A stretch of DNA of 64,000 nt from BAIKAL-G1 sp943369525 (lineage in GTDB: Bacteria; Cyanobacteriota; Cyanobacteriia; PCC-6307; Cyanobiaceae): assembly GCA_943369525.1 (NCBI GenBank), contig CALRNL020000007.1, forward strand, positions 1 through 64,000. The letters run 5' to 3'. A model generated the notes under the pieces. The model did no database searches, was not told the DNA's origin, and saw only the letters and a program-made list of their open reading frames with translations. This document shows, one piece after another, positions 24,478-33,152 of the stretch (the stretch's first letter is position 1; each line of letters begins with the position of its first letter). The translations under genes were made by a program, and so were the position numbers.

Positions 24478-26961
24478 TTAGCCGTTGGTTTGGATCAGCG
24501 GGATTAGTTCATTGATCTCCTCATCCGTTTTCAGGCTTAACGTTTCGCCGCTGCCGCTGCAATCCTGGGCTTCTAGGGATTGGGTTGCCAGTCGGAGGCT
24601 GCGGCCCTCCTTCAGCATGATCGCCACCAGTTTGGAGGCGCCGTCCTGCAGGTCGCTGAGCTGGTCATCCCGTTGGGCAAAGCCCAGGCCAATTTGGCCC
24701 AGATCTCCCCGCTGGCCAGGGCGCAGGCTGGCGATTTGCAGCCGTTTGATTTGGCCCCGGCGGCTGGCTAGCAGCAGATCGCCATCGGCGGGTCCGCAGG
24801 CCGCCCCCACCACCGTTTCCTTGGGCAACAGCCGCATGAGCACCGGTCCCTGGGCGGTGCGGCCCATGCTGGGTACCGACTGGTCATCGACTAGGAGGCG
24901 CAACAGGCGACCGGTGCTGGTGCCCACCACCAGGGTGTCGCCATCCCGGCAGGTCACCACCCGCCGCAGCTCCACGCCATCCTTGAGTTTGAGCACGGTG
25001 GCGGCCCGGCCCGAGAGCTCCTGGAATTCCTGTAGGGCCAACCGCTTGAAGCGTCCATCGCTGGTCAGTAGCCCCAGGCCTGCGCCCCCATCCCCGTCGC
25101 TGGGCAAGGGAAGCAACTGAACCACCCGCTCACCTAGGAGGCCATCGGGCAAGAACTGCTCCAGGGTTCCCGGGTTCTGGCCGGCAAATTCCCAGCGCAG
25201 CAGGGCCACCCGGCCACTGCTGGTGAAGGCCAACAGCGACGGTTTTTCATTCACCGGCAGGATGAGTCGGGCCGGGGCCGGGTGATCGCCCGCTTCGATG
25301 GCTTCATCGAGGTGGAGGCGGCCTAGTAATTGGGGCGCCACGATCTTCACCTGACCATCGGCCTGGATCAGCACCTTGCCATCGCTGGAGAGTCCTTCTA
25401 GGGCTTTTTGCCGTTGCAGTTCCGCCGTCGGACGGCTAGCGGCAGCCCGTTGGGCCACCAGGTCATCGCCCCCTTCAATCAGGCGGGTGCGTCTTGGTGT
25501 GGAGTAGCGCTTTTTCAGAGCCTTGAATTCGCTCACCATCGTGTCGAGCAGGCTGCTGCGGTCATCGAGCAGGTGGCGCAGGCGAGTGCGTTCTTGGCCC
25601 AAATCCTCCGCTTCATTGCGCAGGCTGGTTTGCTCAAGGCCAGTCAGGCGCCTTAGCGGCATCGCCAGCACGGCATCGGCCTGACGTTCATTCAGGTTGA
25701 GATGGACCTGCAGGCTCGCCTTGGCACTGCTGGCATCGGCGGCGGCGCTGATCATGGCGATCACCTGGGGCAGGGCATCAAGGGCGATGATCAAGCCTTC
25801 GACGACCTCCAGCCGGTCTTCAGCCCGTTTCAGGGCATAACGGGTGCGGCGGATGATCGTGAGTTCGCGATAGTCGAGGAAATGGTGCAACATCTGCCGC
25901 AGGGACAGTTGCAGCGGTTTGCCATCCACTAGCGCCAGCAAAATGGCACCAAAATTACTTTGCAGGGCGGTGCGTCGTTGCAGTTCTGTTAACACCTTTT
26001 CCGGCTCCGCATCCCGCCGTAATTCGATTACGACCCGCATGCCATCGCGATCACTCTCATCACGGATGTCGGCGATGCCGGTGATCTTGCCATCGTTTAC
26101 CTGTTCAGCTAATTTTTCAATCCAGCCAGCCTTACTTAATTGGTAGGGCAATTCGGTGATGATCACGGCGCTGCGGCGATGGCGCCCTTTACCGGGCTGT
26201 ACATCCTCGATGTGGGCGACACCGCGCATGGCGATACTGCCGCGACCAAGCAGGTAGGTATCGCGTAGGCCGCTGCTGATTAACACTTCACCGCCGGTGG
26301 GAAAATCGGGCCCGGGAACCAGCTCTAGCAACTTGTCATCGCCCAGCTCCGGTTTGCGGATCAGGGCGATCAAGGCATCCACCACTTCGCCAAGGTTGTG
26401 GGGGGGAATGCTGGTGGCCATGCCCACGGCGATGCCGGTGCAGCCATTCAGCAGCAGGAAGGGCAACTGGGCCGGCAGGACCGTGGGTTCCTGCTGGGAG
26501 GAATCGAAATTAGGGGCGAAATCAACGGTGTCGCTACCGATCTCATCGAGTAAGGCTTCGTTGGCGATCGGCGCCAGTCGCGTCTCCGTGTAGCGCATGG
26601 CGGCCGGCGGGTCGTCGTCTACCGAGCCAAAGTTGCCGTGGCCATCAAGCAGGGGATGGCGGCTGGCGAAGGTCTGCACTAGCCGCACTAGGGCGTCGTA
26701 GACGGCCTGGTCGCCATGGGGGTGGTACTTGCCGAGGACGTCGCCGACGACACGGGCGCATTTGCGGTAGGGACGGTCCGGGGTGAGCCCCAGCTCCTGC
26801 ATCGCAAACAGGATGCGACGCTGCACCGGCTTGAGGCCGTCGCGCACATCGGGAAGGGCCCGCCCCACGATCACGCTCATGGCGTATTCGAGGTAGGAAC
26901 GCTGCATCTCCTGATGCAGGGCGATCGGTTGGATTCGCTGCCCGTTCTGCTCCTCGGCCAT
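24478..26961 (-). CDS. DNA gyrase / topoisomerase IV subunit A
   Basis: The 827-residue subunit cuts and rejoins DNA in a type IIA topoisomerase. The N-terminal breakage-reunion domain has VGRALPDVRDGLKPVQRRIL, KYHPHGDQAVYDALVR and the active Tyr124 in AAMRYTETRLAP. A C-terminal beta-propeller follows from about residue 520. I do not see a canonical GyrA box (QRRGGKG); the nearest matches are SRRGQIKR and GQRGDLGQ. It may therefore be the ParC-like paralogue that lies near dnaN in picocyanobacteria, so no firm gene symbol is given. It converges on purF with a 93-bp gap. Confidence 0.93.
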   Translation of the reverse strand: MAEEQNGQRIQPIALHQEMQRSYLEYAMSVIVGRALPDVRDGLKPVQRRILFAMQELGLTPDRPYRKCARVVGDVLGKYHPHGDQAVYDALVRLVQTFASRHPLLDGHGNFGSVDDDPPAAMRYTETRLAPIANEALLDEIGSDTVDFAPNFDSSQQEPTVLPAQLPFLLLNGCTGIAVGMATSIPPHNLGEVVDALIALIRKPELGDDKLLELVPGPDFPTGGEVLISSGLRDTYLLGRGSIAMRGVAHIEDVQPGKGRHRRSAVIITELPYQLSKAGWIEKLAEQVNDGKITGIADIRDESDRDGMRVVIELRRDAEPEKVLTELQRRTALQSNFGAILLALVDGKPLQLSLRQMLHHFLDYRELTIIRRTRYALKRAEDRLEVVEGLIIALDALPQVIAMISAAADASSAKASLQVHLNLNERQADAVLAMPLRRLTGLEQTSLRNEAEDLGQERTRLRHLLDDRSSLLDTMVSEFKALKKRYSTPRRTRLIEGGDDLVAQRAAASRPTAELQRQKALEGLSSDGKVLIQADGQVKIVAPQLLGRLHLDEAIEAGDHPAPARLILPVNEKPSLLAFTSSGRVALLRWEFAGQNPGTLEQFLPDGLLGERVVQLLPLPSDGDGGAGLGLLTSDGRFKRLALQEFQELSGRAATVLKLKDGVELRRVVTCRDGDTLVVGTSTGRLLRLLVDDQSVPSMGRTAQGPVLMRLLPKETVVGAACGPADGDLLLASRRGQIKRLQIASLRPGQRGDLGQIGLGFAQRDDQLSDLQDGASKLVAIMLKEGRSLRLATQSLEAQDCSGSGETLSLKTDEEINELIPLIQTNG

Positions 26962-27040
26962 CCGTTGTTGGTGTCTGAGGGAGATCGGGGCTCAGCCTAC
27001 AGATCCTGCCGAGGCCGGCCAGGGTCCGACCCTTGGGTCC

Positions 27041-27937
27041 CTATTGGTCGTCCTGGCTGTCGCTGTTGCCGCCAGCGTTGGCCAGGGCCCGTTCCAGACT
27101 GGGTTTGAGCTCGTTGCGGTGCACCAGCTGGCGGGTCGCGGCCCGCAGGCGCGGCCCCCAGAGCTGCTCTTTCTGGTAAGACTCAAGCGCGTAGTTGGGT
27201 TCGGAGGCCAGGGCCCGATTAGCCAGCTCGATCGCCTCCCGGCTGCCCGGTTTGAGGCCATTGAGGGCGGCGGCCAGGGCCAGGCTGGGTTCGGCCGCAG
27301 TGGCCTTGATGCGCAGGACCTGGTGCCAACGGCTGATCGCCTCAAGCGGTTTGCCCAGCTCAAACAGCACCAGGCCCTGGTTGTTGATTGATTCCCAGAA
27401 CTTGGGCCGCAGCGAGGCCGCTTTTTCGAAGGCCACCAGGGCCGGCCTTAGTTTGCCTAGCAGGATCTGGGCATTGCCGAAATCGAAGTAGGCGCCTGCG
27501 TTTTTCGGATCCAGTTTCAGGCCCTGCTCCAGCAGCTGGATCGCCCGTTGGGGATTGCTGTCATGGAGGGCCAGGGAGCCTTCGGCAAACCAGATGCCTG
27601 GATTTTTGGGATCGAGCCGTTTGGCTTGGACTAGGGCGGTGGCTGCCAATTTGGGCTGTTTGCTGCGCAGCTGGGCTTCGGCCAGCAGGATCCAGCCACG
27701 GGGGTCTCCGGGGATCAGTTGCACCGTTAGGGCCGCTAGCCGGGCCGCCTCCTCGGCCTGGCCGAGGCGCAGCAGGCGGGCGGCGGCCTGGGCAATCCCC
27801 AGGCCAGCGGCTTCCATGTCCTGGCTGGCGGGCAGCACCACGTAGGGAACCAGGGCCTGGGCCGCCGGGACTGGGCCAAGGCCAACCCCCAAGACCAGGG
27901 GCAAGGCAACCAGGGACCTCAACCAGCGCGGTGCCAT
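27041..27937 (-). CDS. TPR-repeat protein, probably exported or membrane-anchored
   Basis: The 298-residue product starts with a hydrophobic segment (SLVALPLVLGVGLGPVPAAQA) that looks like a signal peptide. Several tetratricopeptide-like units follow, for example GDPRGWILLAEAQLR, KNPGIWFAEGSLALHD and KNAGAYFDFGNAQILLGK. A less regular C-terminal part follows (LANRALASEPNYALESYQ). It lies between the gyrA/parC homologue and queG, all on the minus strand, as in other picocyanobacteria. It is probably a lumenal or periplasmic scaffold; the partner is unknown. Confidence 0.85.
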   Translation of the reverse strand: MAPRWLRSLVALPLVLGVGLGPVPAAQALVPYVVLPASQDMEAAGLGIAQAAARLLRLGQAEEAARLAALTVQLIPGDPRGWILLAEAQLRSKQPKLAATALVQAKRLDPKNPGIWFAEGSLALHDSNPQRAIQLLEQGLKLDPKNAGAYFDFGNAQILLGKLRPALVAFEKAASLRPKFWESINNQGLVLFELGKPLEAISRWHQVLRIKATAAEPSLALAAALNGLKPGSREAIELANRALASEPNYALESYQKEQLWGPRLRAATRQLVHRNELKPSLERALANAGGNSDSQDDQ

Positions 27938-27999
27938 GGTGGCGTTCGTTCCAAGCCCCAGCCTAGGAGTCCATTACCGCCCAGTTGGCTGGGCTGGGC

Positions 28000-28998
28000 T
28001 CAGGTTTGGGGCTGATGACGCGGGTCCGTTGATTGCAAGCTGGCGGCGGCGGTTTTTGGCTTGGCTATGGTCGCAGCGGCGGCGTTGCGCCGCCACATCC
28101 AGGGCTTGATGCGCCGCAGGGCCGAGGCCCTCAAGCGTTCGTCCCAATCCGCCTCACTCCAGTGTTCAACCTGCTCGGCCTGGAGGTTTAAGAGCCAATC
28201 TCGGGGCTGCAGATCCGGCTCAGAACTGCTCACCAGCGCCTGTTGATTCCAGGGGCAAACGTCCTGGCAGATGTCGCAGCCGGCCACCCAGGCGCCCAGG
28301 CCGGCTTGAATCGGTGCGGGCAGCTCGGCGTCCCGGTTTTCGATCGTGTGAAAGGCGATGCAGCGGCGGGCATCGACCACAAAGGGTTCGGTGATGGCGC
28401 TGGTGGGGCAGGCCTCGATGCAGCGGCTGCAGCGGCCACAGAGGGGTTCGGCGGGCTGGTCTGCCGGTAGCTCCACGCTGACCAGCAGGTGGCCGAGCAG
28501 CAACCAGGAGCCCTGGCGAGGATGGATCAGGTTGCCGTTCTTGCCGATCCAGCCCAGTCCCGCTTCTTCCGCCCAGGCCTTATCGAGCAAGGGCGCACTA
28601 TCGACGCAGGCCCGCCAGGCCAGGCCAGGCACCTCCTGCTCCAGCCAACGGCCCAGCTGGCGCAAGCGACCATCGATCACCCGGTGGTAGTCCCTCCCCC
28701 AGCCATAGCGCGCCACCTTCAGGCTGCCCGGTTGGCGTTCGGCCGCCACGTAGTAGTTCAGCCCCACGGCCAGCAGGCTGCGGGCGCCAGGGAGCAGGCT
28801 TTCGGCGGCCTGGCGCCGGGGATCGGCCATCCAGGCCATGTCGGCCTGGTGACCGGCCGCTAGCCAGCGCTCCAGGGCGGCGGTGCGTAGGCCGATCCGG
28901 GGACTGCCGGGCAGGGCAGCGATGCCCACCGGACCGAATCCCAGGTTTCGGGCCTGCTGCTTCAACCGCGTCGCTAATTGGGACGCTTGCGTTTCCAC
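28000..28998 (-). CDS. queG: Epoxyqueuosine reductase
   Basis: The 332-residue iron-sulfur, cobalamin-dependent enzyme performs the last step of queuosine tRNA modification. Two 4Fe-4S clusters are indicated by CGRCSRCIEACPTSAI and CDICQDVCPWN. NYYVAAERQPGSLKVARYGWG and DSAPLLDKAWAEEAGLGWIGKN are family hallmarks. I chose GTG 28998 (METQASQLATRLKQQ); the frame is open upstream but enters sequence opposite to the next gene. The divergent HpsJ-like gene starts only 31 bp away. Confidence 0.94.
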   Translation of the reverse strand: METQASQLATRLKQQARNLGFGPVGIAALPGSPRIGLRTAALERWLAAGHQADMAWMADPRRQAAESLLPGARSLLAVGLNYYVAAERQPGSLKVARYGWGRDYHRVIDGRLRQLGRWLEQEVPGLAWRACVDSAPLLDKAWAEEAGLGWIGKNGNLIHPRQGSWLLLGHLLVSVELPADQPAEPLCGRCSRCIEACPTSAITEPFVVDARRCIAFHTIENRDAELPAPIQAGLGAWVAGCDICQDVCPWNQQALVSSSEPDLQPRDWLLNLQAEQVEHWSEADWDERLRASALRRIKPWMWRRNAAAATIAKPKTAAASLQSTDPRHQPQT

Positions 28999-29029
28999 CC
29001 CTAAACTTGCTCGATTCCGCCATCCTGCT

Positions 29030-29680
29030 GTGAGTTCCGCTTCCCTGGGTCGTTTCAGCGTTCTGCTGCGCTGGCTGGGCCTGACCCTGGTGCTCCTGCT
29101 GGGCCTGCAGCTCCTGGCCCTCCTGACCGTGAACGGTTGGGGCGAGGAGAGCTTCAAGCAGCTCCTGGTGGAGCGCCTCGTCAACCAGTCGCCCATGGCC
29201 CTGGTGGGCCTGCTGCTGGTGCTCTTCGGCTCCCGCCTCGATCTACCCGAGCAACGGTTCACACCCCTGCGCTGGGTCGTTTGCGGGATCAGCGGCCTGC
29301 TGGCGATTGCCCTGTTGGTGGCGATTCCGGTGTCGATCGGTGGCGATCGCACCCTCACCGAGCAGGCCGACCAGGCCCTCACCGCCAAGAAGGGACAGGT
29401 CGCCATGGCCCGCTCCCAAATGCAGAACCCCCAGGTGATCGACCAGGTGGTGCTCCAGGGCGAGCGGGCTGGCCAGATTCCCCCCGATGCCCCTGAAGCC
29501 CAGAAGAAGGAGGCGGCAACCCGCTTTATCAATGGCCAGCTGAATCAGGCCGAAGTACAGATCAAGCAGGCGGAGAAGGCCCGTGACCTGGCAGCAAGCC
29601 AGCGTTCGATCGCTGGAACCGGCACGGCCCTGGTCTTGGCGATTGCCTTCACCCTGGTGGCCCTGGCTTCGGTTCTCTGA
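29030..29680 (+). CDS. HpsJ-like membrane protein
   Basis: The 216-residue protein has membrane segments at about residues 10-32 (VLLRWLGLTLVLLLGLQLLA), 47-63 (PMALVGLLLVLFGSR) and 78-98 (WVVCGISGLLAIALLVAIPV), plus a C-terminal one (GTGTALVLAIAFTLVALASV). Between the last two lies a charged, probably helical stretch with repeated Gln, Ala and Lys. The pattern is that of the cyanobacterial HpsJ family, named from hormogonium polysaccharide loci. A polysaccharide role here would be an inference. GTG 29030 (MSSASLGRFSV) is preferred over upstream starts. Confidence 0.75.
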   Translation: MSSASLGRFSVLLRWLGLTLVLLLGLQLLALLTVNGWGEESFKQLLVERLVNQSPMALVGLLLVLFGSRLDLPEQRFTPLRWVVCGISGLLAIALLVAIPVSIGGDRTLTEQADQALTAKKGQVAMARSQMQNPQVIDQVVLQGERAGQIPPDAPEAQKKEAATRFINGQLNQAEVQIKQAEKARDLAASQRSIAGTGTALVLAIAFTLVALASVL

Positions 29681-29735
29681 ATTGGGCCCCCCTGGGGGGC
29701 CGGGCATGGCGGCTGGCTAAGTTGCCCAAAGCGAT

Positions 29736-30512
29736 TTGCAGTCCGGATCACCGGGGGGTCAGTTGGTGCAATCCAGTCCCAGACCTGATCAGCCGCTTGG
29801 CGACCGCCTTCAGCAGGATCTCAAGAACGACCTGATCGCCGGCTTGCTGGTGGTGATTCCCCTGGCCACCACCATCTGGCTGGCCACCACGGTCAGCCGC
29901 TTTGTGCTGGCCTTCCTCACCTCGATTCCCAAGCAGGTCAATCCGTTCAATACCCTCAACCCGCTCCTGCAGGAGCTGATCAACCTGGGGGTGGGGCTGT
30001 TGGTGCCCCTGCTGGCGATCCTGCTGATTGGCTTGATGGCCCGCAACATCGTTGGCCGCTGGTTGCTCGAATTTGGCGAAGGCACCCTGCAGCGCATCCC
30101 CCTGGCGGGATCGGTCTACAAGACCCTCAAGCAATTACTGGAAACCTTCCTGCGCGACAACTCCTCCCGCTTTCGTCGGGTGGTGTTGGTGGAGTATCCC
30201 CGTCAGGGCCTCTATGCCCTCGGCTTCGTGACGGGGGTTTTGGGGTCCTCGGTGCAGGCCGGTTTTGACCAACCCATGCTCAGTGTTTTCATCCCCACTG
30301 CCCCCAACCCCACCACGGGCTGGTATGCGGTGGTGCCGGAAACCTCGGTGCGGGACCTGGATCTCTCGGTGGAGGATGCCTTTCGCACGATTATCTCGGC
30401 TGGCATCGTTAGCCCCGATGAACGGGAAACCCCCGCTAGCCGCAGTTTCTCCAGCCTGCTGGCCCAGCTGCGGGCTCCCGCCTATTCCCCAGTCCCCCCC
30501 AACAAGGCCTGA
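29736..30512 (+). CDS. DUF502 family membrane protein
   Basis: The 258-residue product has two strong membrane segments: DLIAGLLVVIPLATTIWLATTV and LINLGVGLLVPLLAILLIGLMA. Between them lies SIPKQVNPFNTLNPL. The conserved soluble part follows (IPLAGSVYKTLKQLLETFL, RFRRVVLVEYPRQGLYALGF, VFIPTAPNPTTGWYAVVPE). This is the DUF502 layout also seen in plant COV proteins. The start is uncertain: TTG 29736, or TTG/GTG near 29763. It precedes nusB by 21 bp and may be in its operon. Molecular role is unknown. Confidence 0.88.
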   Translation: MQSGSPGGQLVQSSPRPDQPLGDRLQQDLKNDLIAGLLVVIPLATTIWLATTVSRFVLAFLTSIPKQVNPFNTLNPLLQELINLGVGLLVPLLAILLIGLMARNIVGRWLLEFGEGTLQRIPLAGSVYKTLKQLLETFLRDNSSRFRRVVLVEYPRQGLYALGFVTGVLGSSVQAGFDQPMLSVFIPTAPNPTTGWYAVVPETSVRDLDLSVEDAFRTIISAGIVSPDERETPASRSFSSLLAQLRAPAYSPVPPNKA

Positions 30513-30533
30513 TCGGTCCTGAGTGCCTGTCCC

Positions 30534-31163
30534 ATGCAGAGTCGTTCCGTTGCCAGAGAATTGGCCCTGCTGATGCTTGGCCAGATCAGCGATCGTCAGC
30601 CAGCGAGCGATCTTTCCCGCACAACCCCCCTGGACGCCCTGTTGCTCCAGGCCCTGGCCAGCCTCAGCCAGCACGTGCGCGAAGCCCTCGACCAATCCGC
30701 CACCGACCTAGGGCAGGCCCAGCAACAGCTGCTTGATAGTGAGTTGGTCGATGCCGGCGGCGATAGCCTCCCCCAGGTGCGCAAGCACCTGCAAGAGGGC
30801 CTCTCCCACGCCGAACAGGCGCTAAATCGCCTCTCCGCCAGCCTGGAACTGCCGCGGTTGCTGTTGCTCGCCAACCAGGAGGAGGTGCGAAAGGGCGCCC
30901 TCGAGCGCACCCGCGCCGTGGTGAGTCGCCGCCAGCAGCTCGATGAGCGCCTCGATGGTGTTATGGAGGGCTGGCGGCTCACCCGCCTTCCCCGTATTGA
31001 CCGCGACATCCTGCGCCTGGCCGCCACCGACATGGAGGATTTCGGCACACCGCCAGCGGTGGCCTGCAACGAGGCGGTGGAACTCGCCAATCGCTACAGC
31101 GACGAGCAGGGCCGTCGCATGATCAACGGGGTGCTGCGGCGCCTCACGAGTCTTCCCGGCTGA
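30534..31163 (+). CDS. nusB: Transcription antitermination / rRNA processing factor NusB
   Basis: The 209-residue protein binds boxA RNA with NusE/S10 during rRNA transcription. The start SRSVARELALLMLGQI is the classic NusB helix. The C-terminal RLTRLPRIDRDILRLAATDM, VACNEAVELANRYSD and RRMINGVLRRL are diagnostic. An insertion rich in Gln, Ser and Leu in the middle makes it longer than the ~140-residue E. coli protein, as is common in cyanobacteria. It is followed by ftsY after 6 bp. Confidence 0.95.
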   Translation: MQSRSVARELALLMLGQISDRQPASDLSRTTPLDALLLQALASLSQHVREALDQSATDLGQAQQQLLDSELVDAGGDSLPQVRKHLQEGLSHAEQALNRLSASLELPRLLLLANQEEVRKGALERTRAVVSRRQQLDERLDGVMEGWRLTRLPRIDRDILRLAATDMEDFGTPPAVACNEAVELANRYSDEQGRRMINGVLRRLTSLPG

Positions 31164-31169
31164 CGGCTG

Positions 31170-33002
31170 ATGGTGTTCGATTGGTTCCAGCGCAGTTCCG
31201 TCCCGGAGGGTCAATCAGGGGGCCAGCCCGACCTGGAGCCTGGGCCGCCAAAGGCCCCGCAGGAGCCAGACGCCGTGGTCCCCGAGGCCGCCCAATCCCC
31301 GGCGGGGCCTCCCCAACCCGTCCCCCCATCCCCAGCGGGGGCCGATGGGGATGGGTCCCAGACCTCGTCCGGGGTTCCTGCCAGTCCGGCGCCGATGGCC
31401 GGCGTCGATAGCGAAGCGCTTGAGTGGGCCCGCCAGGCCTACGCCCGCCTCAAGGCCCAGCAGGAAGCCAGCCGCCAGCAGGCCCAGGCCCGTTCCTCCG
31501 AACCAGTCCCCCAGGAGCCGACACCGCCTGAGCCCCCAGCGGCCCCCGCGCCAGAATTAGTTTCGGAAGCCCAGCCTGGCCCCGTTTCCCAGCTGGGCGA
31601 GCCAGCCAAGCCCGAGCCAGCCGCGAGCCTGCCGGCGTTGGGCCCTTCGGATTCCGCGCCTGCCCAGGCCCCGGAGCCGCCAGTCGCTGGCTTTGCCCCT
31701 GAACCGCTGTCACCGGCCCCGGCCCAGGGGAGCCAACGGTCCGAGCCCACCCCGGCCGTAGGGGTCTCGACAGGCCAGCCTGCCGCCAGTCCGGCTCCGG
31801 GGTTGTCGCTGCTGGAGCAGGCCGCGGCCCAGCGGGCCGAACGCCAGCGGGAGTTACGGGCCGTTGCCATCGAGGCACCGGCGCCCCCAGACGCCATGGC
31901 TTCAGGCGCCTGGAGTGCCCCCATCGCTGGCGCGGCTCCGGCCCTGGCCCCCCTGGCCCCGGCCAGCGGTGCTGATGCCGAACCCCAGCTGGGTGCCTTT
32001 GATGCCGATTTCACCTGGTCGGCCGAGGTGCTGGCGGCCCAGGGTCGTCGCGTCGACCAGGTGTCCCTCGAGGAAATCGATTGGCTCGGCCGGTTGCGCC
32101 GCGGCCTCGAGAAGACCCGTCGCAATTTCGTCACCCAGCTGCTCACCAACCTGGGCGACGATCCGCTCACACCGGAGGTGCTGGACGAGCTGGAAACCCT
32201 GTTGCTGCAGGCCGATGTCGGCGTGACGGCCACCGACCAGGCCCTGGGGGCCCTGCGGGAGCGCCTCAATAGGGAGGTGGTGGATCCCAGCGAAGGCATT
32301 CGCTTCCTCAAGGACCAGCTCAAGGAGTTGTTGGAGGCGCCGATTCGTAGCAGCGGCAGTGCCCTGCTAGCCCCCCAGCGCGATCGCCTCAACGTCTGGT
32401 TGCTGGTGGGCGTGAATGGGGTCGGTAAAACCACCACCCTGGGCAAATTGGCCAATTTGGCCACCCGCAGTGGTTACAGCTGCCTGATCGCCGCCGCGGA
32501 TACCTTCCGGGCCGCGGCCGTTGAGCAGGTGCGGATTTGGGGCGACCGCAGTGGGGTCACGGTGGTCTCCAATCCCTCCGCCAACGCCGATCCGGCGGCG
32601 GTGGTGTTCGATGCGATTGGCGCCGCCCAATCCAAGGGCCTCGACCTCGTCCTGGTCGACACGGCCGGTCGCCTGCAAACCAAGCACAACCTGATGGAGG
32701 AACTGGCCAAGGTGCGTCGCATTGTCGATCGCCTGGCGCCCGAGGCGGCCGTGGAATCCCTATTGGTGCTCGATGCTAGCCAGGGCCAGAACGGCCTGCG
32801 CCAGGCCATGGCCTTTGCCAAGGCGGCAGGCCTCACCGGCGTGGTCTTGACCAAGCTTGATGGCAGCGCCCGCGGCGGTGTGGCCCTGGCGGTGGCCTCG
32901 GAGGCGGGCCTCCCGATTCGGTTCATCGGAGCGGGTGAAGGCATCCGCGATCTGCGCCCGTTCAACAGCTTCGAGTTCGTTGAGGCGTTGCTGGACGGTT
33001 AG
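31170..33002 (+). CDS. ftsY: Signal recognition particle receptor FtsY with long Pro/Ala-rich N-terminus
   Basis: The 610-residue GTPase docks SRP-ribosome complexes to the membrane. The NG domain occupies about residues 300-610: GVNGVGKTTTLGKLA (G1), AADTFRAAAVEQ, DTAGRLQTKHNL (G3), TKLDGSARGG (G4) and a terminal GIRDLRPFNSFEFV. The first ~290 residues are low-complexity, rich in Pro, Ala, Glu and Gln. They are probably disordered and correspond to the variable A domain, but are unusually long and far less acidic than in E. coli. ATG 31170 begins 6 bp after nusB. Confidence 0.95.
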   Translation: MVFDWFQRSSVPEGQSGGQPDLEPGPPKAPQEPDAVVPEAAQSPAGPPQPVPPSPAGADGDGSQTSSGVPASPAPMAGVDSEALEWARQAYARLKAQQEASRQQAQARSSEPVPQEPTPPEPPAAPAPELVSEAQPGPVSQLGEPAKPEPAASLPALGPSDSAPAQAPEPPVAGFAPEPLSPAPAQGSQRSEPTPAVGVSTGQPAASPAPGLSLLEQAAAQRAERQRELRAVAIEAPAPPDAMASGAWSAPIAGAAPALAPLAPASGADAEPQLGAFDADFTWSAEVLAAQGRRVDQVSLEEIDWLGRLRRGLEKTRRNFVTQLLTNLGDDPLTPEVLDELETLLLQADVGVTATDQALGALRERLNREVVDPSEGIRFLKDQLKELLEAPIRSSGSALLAPQRDRLNVWLLVGVNGVGKTTTLGKLANLATRSGYSCLIAAADTFRAAAVEQVRIWGDRSGVTVVSNPSANADPAAVVFDAIGAAQSKGLDLVLVDTAGRLQTKHNLMEELAKVRRIVDRLAPEAAVESLLVLDASQGQNGLRQAMAFAKAAGLTGVVLTKLDGSARGGVALAVASEAGLPIRFIGAGEGIRDLRPFNSFEFVEALLDG

Positions 33003-33027
33003 GCCTGGATTGACCGCTTGGTTGCCG

Positions 33028-33057
33028 CCAGGTGGGGTCAGCTTGGTGACTCCCTGG
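33028..33057 (+). terminator. Hairpin downstream of ftsY
   Basis: CCAG-GGGTCA pairs with TGACTCC-CTGG around a GCTTGG loop, with a small bulge and one G-U pair. It starts 25 bp after the ftsY stop. No T-run follows, so termination here is possible but unproven. Confidence 0.4.
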
Positions 33058-33152
33058 CCTGATGCCTAGGGGGTTGATTGGGCCGAATTGCTGACCCAGC
33101 CCGGCCAAATCCGGCAACGCTGCTACCTTGCGAATCCCATTGCGGCCGCTCC

